NCBI RefSeq assembly: GCF_921293095.1 | Contig: NC_060259.1 | Span: forward strand, 7,936,001-8,000,000 | Source of the DNA: Ischnura elegans | Lineage: Eukaryota; Arthropoda; Insecta; Odonata; Coenagrionidae | Length of the DNA stretch: 64,000 nucleotides | Direction: 5' to 3' | Part shown: positions 56,601 through 64,000 of the stretch, piece by piece | Layout of the letters: each line of letters begins with the position of its first letter | Numbering within the stretch: the stretch's first letter is position 1 | Made by a program: the position numbers and the translations under genes | Notes under the pieces: model-generated | Told to the model about the DNA's origin: nothing | Seen by the model: only the letters and a program-made list of their open reading frames with translations | The model's database searches: none

Positions 56601-58052
56601 CAATTGCGCTAATTCTCCAACTTATTTTCCTTCATCTACATCTACCCTTAACCCGTGGCATTGCGGAGCACATCTAATGCCCAGATACATACTAAACTAT
56701 TACAGCAAGCTTCTAAAAAGCAGCAATTAAGTCTCAAAAATGGCAGATGACTTTCTAATGTAATCTAATCAGTAGAGATAGAACTCCACAGAGTACTTTT
56801 TTACAGCAACTACTACAAATTTAATACTCTATGATTCAAATGCATCAAATTTCATTGCAAGATACTCAAGACTAAAAAAATAACTTGACCAGTCTACAAT
56901 AAGTTTTTCTCTTTACCATCTAATACTGGTTATATTTGCAATGCAATAATTAATAGAGTTGTAAAATAAAAAATGGTATAAAAACTGAATGAGTGAAACT
57001 GAATTTGAGGAAAAGCCTTGAAAATTTAATTTGGCACATCTATGTCCAAAGAAGAGCTTCGGACATTAAATATTATTTTTTTCTACAAAGTTGGCACCAA
57101 CATATCGCAATATCAATGCATTGGGGACAAAATTTTCCAATATTAATCCCATTAATTAAATACTCTAGCCTAGTAGCATGAGAAGAGTGTTGAAATGACT
57201 TCCCTTATTTCGAAACCTACTAGCTGGGTATCAGGCTGAGGAGTGGCATTAAGGGTTAAAAGGAAATTAGCCAATCAAAACCCTTAATTAAATCAAAAGA
57301 GCTTGATACAAGTCTTGATTTGTTCCAATACGAAAGGTGAATACGTTAACACTAAATTCTGAACGAAACTATGGTTAGGGATAAAGAAACAAAACAAGGG
57401 AAATGCATTTGGCATCTTACTTGTTGCATGGCAACCACTACATCTCCTTGCTATGCAATGACTCCTTAACTATTTTGGTTGGCACATTAACAAGCATCCT
57501 GCTTCAAGCACTCATCTGGGATGTTCAGAGTTTAATCTGTTTATATCCAATTAGTAATTGATAATTTAATAAGGATTTTACTCCAGCAAGGTTATAAAAA
57601 GGCATACAACCGAGGCTTACAGTTCCAGGCAATTTAAGAATGTATGCATATCTGGAAAATCAATTGAATAGAAAATTCTTCATCTAGAAACACAACAATA
57701 ACTTTGACGCCAGAAAAATACGGAATTTTCCTTCAGATGTCAAATTAATGCGTATTTTAACCTTAATTACATACCATGCATACACTGTTGTCTTACAAAT
57801 GAAAACAATTTCTATTCATGATATGTAATGCTATCAAATGTTTTTATCTAGGAATGAATCAAGCGATTAAAACTTTTGAAAAACGAATAAAACTAATAAT
57901 GAAAAAATAAGACCCAAAGGTCATCAGTTAGAGTTTTCTCAGTAGCCATGCTTATTATAATATTTAAGTCACGAGAATCCAAAGACAGGTACAAAAGTCT
58001 TATATCATAATTTTAGTTAGGAGTGCGAGTACAAAATTCAAGCTGACCTCAC
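53691..58052 (-). other. Intron of the receptor gene, no exon recognised
   Basis: AT-rich, strongly CpG-poor DNA with many stops in all frames. A GTAAGTATG donor-like site near 56560 has no open frame in front of it. Confidence 0.5.
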
Positions 58053-58116
58053 CAGCAATGGGTGGAGTTTTTACTTCTTGAGTTTGACAATGGCATTAAC
58101 TTTGGTGGCTCCTCGT
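58053..58116 (-). CDS. Weak candidate microexon
   Basis: Between a GTAGTTAG acceptor-like and a CTG|GTGAGG donor-like site the minus frame reads EEPPKLMPLSNSRSKNSTHC. The composition is protein-like, but its exit phase (2) does not fit the exon at 53690, which begins in phase 0. I list it only as a candidate. Confidence 0.15.
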
Positions 58117-59199
58117 CTAACTACAAACTAATGAGGAGTCAAAGAGAAGTAAAACAAGCACGGAGACTTGCATATGTGTAAAAATAAATATCCACCACTG
58201 CATTAAGAGTCACACCTTTAAATGACTGTTCATGCTCGAGAGCCTGTCTTAGACAAATAATGTGAAACAATGGCAGACACATACACTTGAGCACTGAAAA
58301 TTGAAAGGCATACTTTCTTGTGTACACATCCTAAACTTTTAAATGAGCTGAAGACACTTAAAGGCATAGATGAAGTGATTTCATCAATTCTGCTAATCTG
58401 CTAATGGATTCATCAGAAACAGAGATCAAAAGCCTTAGTTAAGTGTATTTTTAACATGATGAACTGAACACCTATATAGGTGTTCCCCTATGCTAGCTAC
58501 CGACAATTAAAAACAGTAAATAAGAGTAAACTAAGAGACACTATCACATGTACCTACCTTACAAAACAATACCAAAAAAATTCGTAGTGATTCAATGAAC
58601 TCTGATGTTTGAAACACAAATTTAAACTCCTCTTATCAACCGCCAATAAAAGAAATTATATCACCAAAGCCTAGAATGTGCAGGGCAGCAGGATGAATGA
58701 TAAGGACTGTAGACTGGATAAGGAATGTAAGGACTGTACGAGTGTTTTTGCCAAAACCACGTGATTCCAATTCACTAATGAAAAAGGAACATTTTTCCCA
58801 GAATCAGCAACTTAAGATATTCATTTACTAAGAGATTGAATTTTTTTCAATTTATTCTCAAACTATCAATTTCATACCATTTTTCAAGACTTAAGGTACC
58901 TGAAGAATGACAACAAACTGGATGAAACACGCAACCACTCACAAATGGAAAGCCATTTCCATATGAAAACTGTAAATGAATATGGGATCTAGATGATTAA
59001 TATTTTTCTTTTATAATTAAAACACTATTAAGAAAGAATTATTGACGCACCAATACTAAATTCAGGGAGCAGGTAAAAATAAATACCTAATACGAGCTTT
59101 AAGGGGAACACCAAATCACTTTGAATAGAAGCATTTGAATGCTAGAAATGCCAACTTCATTTCTAAACCTGAGCAATTTCTCAATTGCATACAGAGGAA

Positions 59200-59372
59200 A
59201 GATAATAGCTTAAGAAATAATAGTTAATTTCATCTTCCACAGGTTCAACTATTGGCGTCAATGGCAGTAAAAATTCATGGGGGATGGGCTCGTGGGAGGT
59301 GCGTGGAATATCTCCCAGCGGTCCTCTCAAGTGAGAGTGGATTGGCCTCTCCCGCGCCCAAAATAAATCAAA
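59200..59372 (-). CDS. Candidate exon within the receptor gene
   Basis: The minus frame reads RERPIHSHLRGPLGDIPRTS, then EPIPHEFLLPLTPIVEPVED, a proline-rich, acidic and protein-like text. It lies in a small island of retained CpG within otherwise CpG-poor DNA, as do the better supported exons. Possible acceptors are at CTCTCACTTGAG or GGGCGCGGGAG; a convincing donor was not found. It could be an unrelated conserved piece. Confidence 0.3.
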
Positions 59373-59642
59373 TAAATCATGCAAATTGTGATTTTAAATC
59401 ATTTTTTTAACCCATTCACGCTAATTCATAATAACCTCATTAAATTCTCTTGGGGCTGTATCACACATTGAGGGGACATGTCTCACACAGGATCGATGCC
59501 AGTGGGTTCCACAGACAGCATTTTCCATACTTATTATGTACCATATTCTATACAGTTCACCTCAAACACAGATTCATTCTAAAAACACCATTCACTTTTG
59601 CAAATCTCTCTTCTTCTAAAAAAAATGACGCTAATGAATACT

Positions 59643-60149
59643 TCAGAGCCAAAAAAAACCAACTTGACACTTGAATAAACCTAGGGAAAAGACATGCATG
59701 CAATGAGGTGTCAACAACGAGGTCCCAACAAAATTTGTTAAGTGATGGTAATAATCAGCATTCCACAGTGAATAAACGTAATCTTCACAATCAGCACAGA
59801 AAAAATATCCAAAAGCAAACCGCCACATAGAAAAAAGTTTTTTAAGACAAAGGCAAAGTGGCATGAGGAGTGTCATCACACCACAGTAAATCATGTTTCC
59901 CTTCACAGCAAAGGTCAAGCTAAGATGATGGGCAAAATCCCTTGGTCTAGGGGCAAACAGTGAGGTTAGAGGCAGCCTGAAAATATCAAATCGGTGTCTT
60001 AAATTCAAATCTGTAAGCCCTACACCAGCGCAGGAAGCCCTGGCTTCAAGGTAATTGAAAGTAAATGTGTCCAACAGCGTGGCACGCACACAAACTGAGC
60101 TTATCCTGAAAACTCTTAAATTCACAACAACTACCTGTAAACCTAACAT
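59643..60149 (-). other. Long minus-strand open frame of unknown status
   Basis: 168 codons without a stop in AT-rich DNA, with locally retained CpG near 60.0-60.1 kb. The peptide is Phe-, Leu- and Cys-rich without a recognised domain. No splice sites of good quality frame it. It could be a piece of an unrecognised repeat. Confidence 0.2.
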
Positions 60150-62906
60150 TTCAGTAACACAGGACAGAATATACTAGATGATGATGAACGATATTGATAA
60201 CATACATGTTTTAAGAGTGATTCATATACTGTGTATATGTTGATGACATCTAGATGCACTAAATTTTGCTGTTGTAAGTTACCTAAATGTAAGCATGAGG
60301 ATGGGAGACAAGATTGAAATAAATAGACAATCACCTTCAATATTGCCAACACCAATTTTTAAAACAGAACTCTAAGACCAAGATAAGGATTTCTAGGATT
60401 GCTAAAGTATGAGTCCTCCTTTAGAGTACTACCAAAATTCATCAGTTCTATAGCACCAACCCATTTCCCCAAAACAATTTCCATACATTTAGCCACCAGC
60501 AGAAATGGAGAGAGATACATTTAAGTGCTGTGATTTCTACAGATGAATTATGTACGACATACAGAATGCTGTGAACCTTTAAGATTGCTTCACTTCGGGT
60601 ACTATGAGAATAACTGGGTACGTAGCATCAAATGATGTTTCTCCATTATTCATAAAGGATTTGAACCAACACTTAATGCAGTGTACTAAAGATGAATGAT
60701 TGTCACAAAATACTCTCAAACTCTATTCTCAAAGGAATTCCCTTCATAATTTCAAACCTCCCTCAATTCATGAAGTAGTATCATCCTTTTTTCAATAGAA
60801 ACAGAATTCATGATTTCATACATACAAGTTCCACTATGCCACGATTAAGAGGCAAAATGTAGGCAAAAATATGATTAAGTAAACATTTAGTGTAATGACT
60901 TTTCTTACACAAAATCAGACTTTAATATAATAAACCACAATCCAAAGAATTGTGCTCACCAAAGACAGCATGACGGTTTAAGCAATTTGGGAACAATTTG
61001 AACAAGAAAAATGAATTATGATAAGAGTAAGAAAGAAGATTAAAGAGATGCTATTCTCTCACTACCACAAAGAGACTCTTGTTTCTCCTCACAAGCTTTA
61101 ACACAGAAGGTCATCATCTTAATGCTTCCTCAATACAATACACCTGAATGTCTTCCAAAGCTTTTTATAACCCTTTCTGACATTTATTGTAGAGCCTAGT
61201 GAGTCCCAATTATCACTTCACAATTTCTCTGCAGGTGCCAGCACCCGATTTCAAATAAAAGGTAGCTCCAAGCCATTCCATTTTTTATGGGAAAAAAACC
61301 TCACTTTCCGGGACAGCAAGAGAGCAAAAACAGGTAAACCTCATCAGGTTAATTTCACACTATCTACAATATGGCAGACCAAAACATATGTCAGAGGTTC
61401 ATCATAAATGAATATATCCTTCAAATCCTGAAAAATTGTCTACCAATTTCAGATTTACCATTGGCCACTGTACCTCAATACCATTGATCTCCAGTTAAAT
61501 TTCGAAGGTGACTCCTAAAATCTTCAGTACTATTTTCTCCAAAAACAATTTTTGAAAGACATTAGCTGACCATTAAACAAGGAGAGAATATTTCTCACAA
61601 AGAGATATCTTTAGCTCTCACAGCTGAATTGATAAGACTATCATGAATTATAAATTCTAAAATACACACAGGGCTATGGAAATGACAAAAAGTATAGGTG
61701 CGCAATGGATGCAGCATGATTTGGAAATCTAAACCATTTGAAGTTCCGCAATGAGCTGATAGAATTGGCACAGTAAACCATCAAGTCCAGAAATATTGCA
61801 ACTCAGTGCTTAATCAGAGAAAAACTCATGTTTGATTCCATTGAGGATGCATAAGCACAGAATTTTGAAAGATGAGATGATTATGCAAGACACCAGTTGC
61901 AAAATCAAAATCGTAAATGGAAATTTTTCACCGAAAAAAATAATAGCAAACATAAAAATAAGCAAGGAGGAGTAGCTTCATAACTGGAGGAGAATCAAAT
62001 AACAAATACATTAAGATAATACTCAAAGTGGCCTTTTCACTACCTGGATGAAATTGTCTAATGTGTTATTAGCATCAGAGCATATAGTTCAGAGTAAAAC
62101 AAATAAGCACAATCTGTAGAAATAACTAAATGCTCAAGTTTCAACCTATGCTCATTCTACCAGAATTGCAACGGCCTCTTTACACATGCCATTATGCTTA
62201 ACACTGATAAACACCCTCTAACAATTGTGACATTTTGCAACTTTGAAAATCATTCCAATGACTGGAAACTTAAGCTCCAATACAGAGTCCCAATATGCCC
62301 AAAAGGAAAAGGTTTCAAAACAGCTTCCTGCAAATAGCCAGTTTTTTTTCAGGTGAGGTATTTACATTTTATAATAATATGTAGACAGCACATAGGGAAG
62401 CAAAAGCAACAGCTGCAATCAAATAGGCAGAACTTTCAGTCATGGATCATGAAACTACTTAATTACCTATGTTACTGCACATGGAGCCATAATCTATTCA
62501 CCTGCAGTAAGACCTGAGAAATTAAGGAAGTTTTCCGACTCACTAACTCAATTCTCTTAATTTCATGAATTCAAACTGCAAAATGATTGGCTTGTAACAT
62601 GAATCAGTACAATGGATAATAAATAACTTAGAATCCTAATCATTACCACTTGATTTTCATAAACTCCTCTCATCTCTTTAGACTGAATCATACTAAGTCA
62701 GGAAACAGGTGATAGAAGAAGTATGTACACAGCTGGTCCACCACGAGCAGGGAACATTTTACCATTAACTTAAACTTGAATTTTCTAGTACCCGCACATC
62801 CTTACTTTAATGTAATCAACGCAAACCATGCACAATTTATCACAGAGCATTTTTTCATCTAAAAGATCTTAGTGCAGTTCAGCTGGAAATTGAATTAGAG
62901 CCTCAC
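60150..62906 (-). other. Intron of the receptor gene, no exon recognised
   Basis: AT-rich, CpG-poor DNA with short frames only. Confidence 0.45.
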
Positions 62907-63167
62907 CTTCCAAAGCAAAGGATTATGAAGCAACCCACAAGTGGCTGATTTAGGAATATGAGGGTGCGAATGCCCACTTGCATATGGCAATGAGATCCCA
63001 GTGTTTGTTTTGGCAGCAGAGGATGCACACACCTCAGCTTCCAGGTCAGAGGGATTTGAGGCAGCCGTTGGGCAAGGAGCGAGGTGGCTGCAACGAGCGA
63101 CGCTAGGCCCTACACTGGCCTTGGGTCTGCTGCTGCTGCGTGTGCTCCAACCCCTCTGGAGGAAATA
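62907..63167 (-). CDS. Candidate in-frame cassette exon of the receptor gene
   Basis: The minus strand is open for 87 codons between GTCTGTTGCAG (acceptor) and TGGAAG|GTGAGG (donor). The length is a multiple of three and both edges are in phase 0, matching the phase-0 start of the exon at 53690. The peptide begins YFLQRGWSTRSSSRPKASVG and ends GLLHNPLLWK; it is Ser/Ala/Pro-rich with no membrane segment. The pyrimidine tract of the acceptor is poor, and CpG is retained across the exon. An overlapping frame from the same acceptor (FPPEGLEHTQQQQTQGQCRA) stops soon. Confidence 0.35.
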
Positions 63168-63881
63168 CTGCAACAGACGCACCCCACCACCCACGTCAAC
63201 CATCACTTGCTCAGCCAATCCATTCTCTCGACTCATTCAAGTAAGCAAGCTCAGTGGCAAGATCATAGTAAGCATAGTTCAAATTCTATTTCATCCATTG
63301 AGTACACGGTTTGTGCGAACCTATACTTCTGCAGTACCATTTTGAACATCCCCTTAACCTTAGTAAGGCCCTACCTTTTTTTTCAACTCAGCCCTTACTG
63401 CTTTTACATGTCTGCTTGCCAAGTGTATGACACAGGTTGAGAATTAATGACTTCCCTACGCACATTTTGATGAGCTACTGAAGACATAACTTAGGCAATA
63501 CAGTCACAAGAAACTTAATTAGTGTTTTAGTCTTCAGGAGGTCATTGACTCTTAATTAAGGATTTCCATGGAGGCAAAGAGCAATAGAGGCATCAAAATG
63601 CCCATGGCCCACAACTAAGGAAATAAAGCATTATCTACCTAAAAGCCCCACCACACCACCACATCCACATTTTAACATTAAGTTTTACTTAAAGCCTGCA
63701 GCAATCTGTGTTAGTTGTAAAAGCAATACAGCTCGGTGCATCAAGAGCGGAGCAATTTAAAGCTGTATATAAAACACCGAGGCATTTTAAACCTTCAATT
63801 GATAAGAGTTAATTTTATTTTCATAGTAATTAATCATAGAAAGAGCATGTTGCCAATGGGTACATATGCATAAACTAGTAC

Positions 63882-64000
63882 CTTGAGAAATGGCATTGAG
63901 TGAACTAAGTAGTCGGTGGTTGCAGAGGCCGTTGTTGCAGACCGTGCTTGGTGGTGGCGTGGTGGGCGGGAGAGTAGGGGGATGAGAGAGGAGGTGGGGA
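63882..64000 (-). CDS. Candidate exon running off the right edge
   Basis: The minus strand is open in one frame across 39 codons from the window edge (PTSSLIPLLSRPPRHHQARS, then ATTASATTDYLVHSMPFLK) to a possible AAG|GTACTA donor in phase 0, which would suit either the cassette at 63167 or the exon at 53690. The donor is weak. Another frame (ending LQQRPLQPPTT and TAG) is also open. CpG is retained here. Confidence 0.3.

Noticed and set aside
1-64000. CRISPR arrays, prophage, operons or bacterial defence genes
   Set aside because: No regularly spaced repeats with unique spacers, no ribosome-binding sites and no compact gene clusters; the DNA is eukaryotic.

Overview
This is arthropod, most likely insect, nuclear DNA. 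Coding sequence is sparse, real exons are bounded by GT-AG splice sites, and the space between them is filled with eukaryotic mobile elements: a Helitron, hAT-type MITEs, non-LTR retrotransposons, tRNA-derived SINEs and an unclassified repeated protein family. Nothing prokaryotic was seen. No gene could be given a firm name.

Layout. 1-17.2 kb: no convincing gene. It holds small repeats, a foldback element, and at 7.7-9.3 kb a rearranged element whose N- and C-terminal coding pieces lie head to head in opposite orientation. 17.2-19.4 kb: a decayed Helitron with Pif1-type helicase remnants, itself split by a hAT MITE with a clear target duplication. 19.4-33.8 kb: intergenic or intronic DNA with a LINE remnant, hairpins, a G21 tract, a tRNA-like gene, a 28-bp minisatellite and a SINE. 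33.9-35.3 kb: a compact two-exon gene on the plus strand predicting a 51-residue protein, with another MITE in its intron. 39.8-41.5 kb (minus strand): 5' end of a gene with a Staf/ZNF143-like promoter motif, a non-coding first exon carrying two tiny uORFs, and two coding exons for a proline-rich protein that looks like a nuclear regulator. The rest of that gene would lie to the left, possibly across a very long intron. 42.4-51.4 kb: mobile elements, including a LINE with a 528-codon intact reverse transcriptase frame, three copies of one hAT-like MITE family, and a hammerhead-like motif. 52.0-64.0 kb (minus strand): the 3' part of a gene whose large exon encodes the cytoplasmic tail of a probable protocadherin-like surface receptor; candidate upstream exons reach the right edge.

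A second layer of signal is CpG. The small gene body (34.06-35.29 kb) and the whole 45.5-63 kb block look CpG-poor and TpG/CpA-rich, while the promoters, coding exons and the first 41 kb keep CpG. This fits gene-body methylation in the germline and independently marks which DNA is transcribed. It also hints that the receptor transcript may run past its apparent stop.
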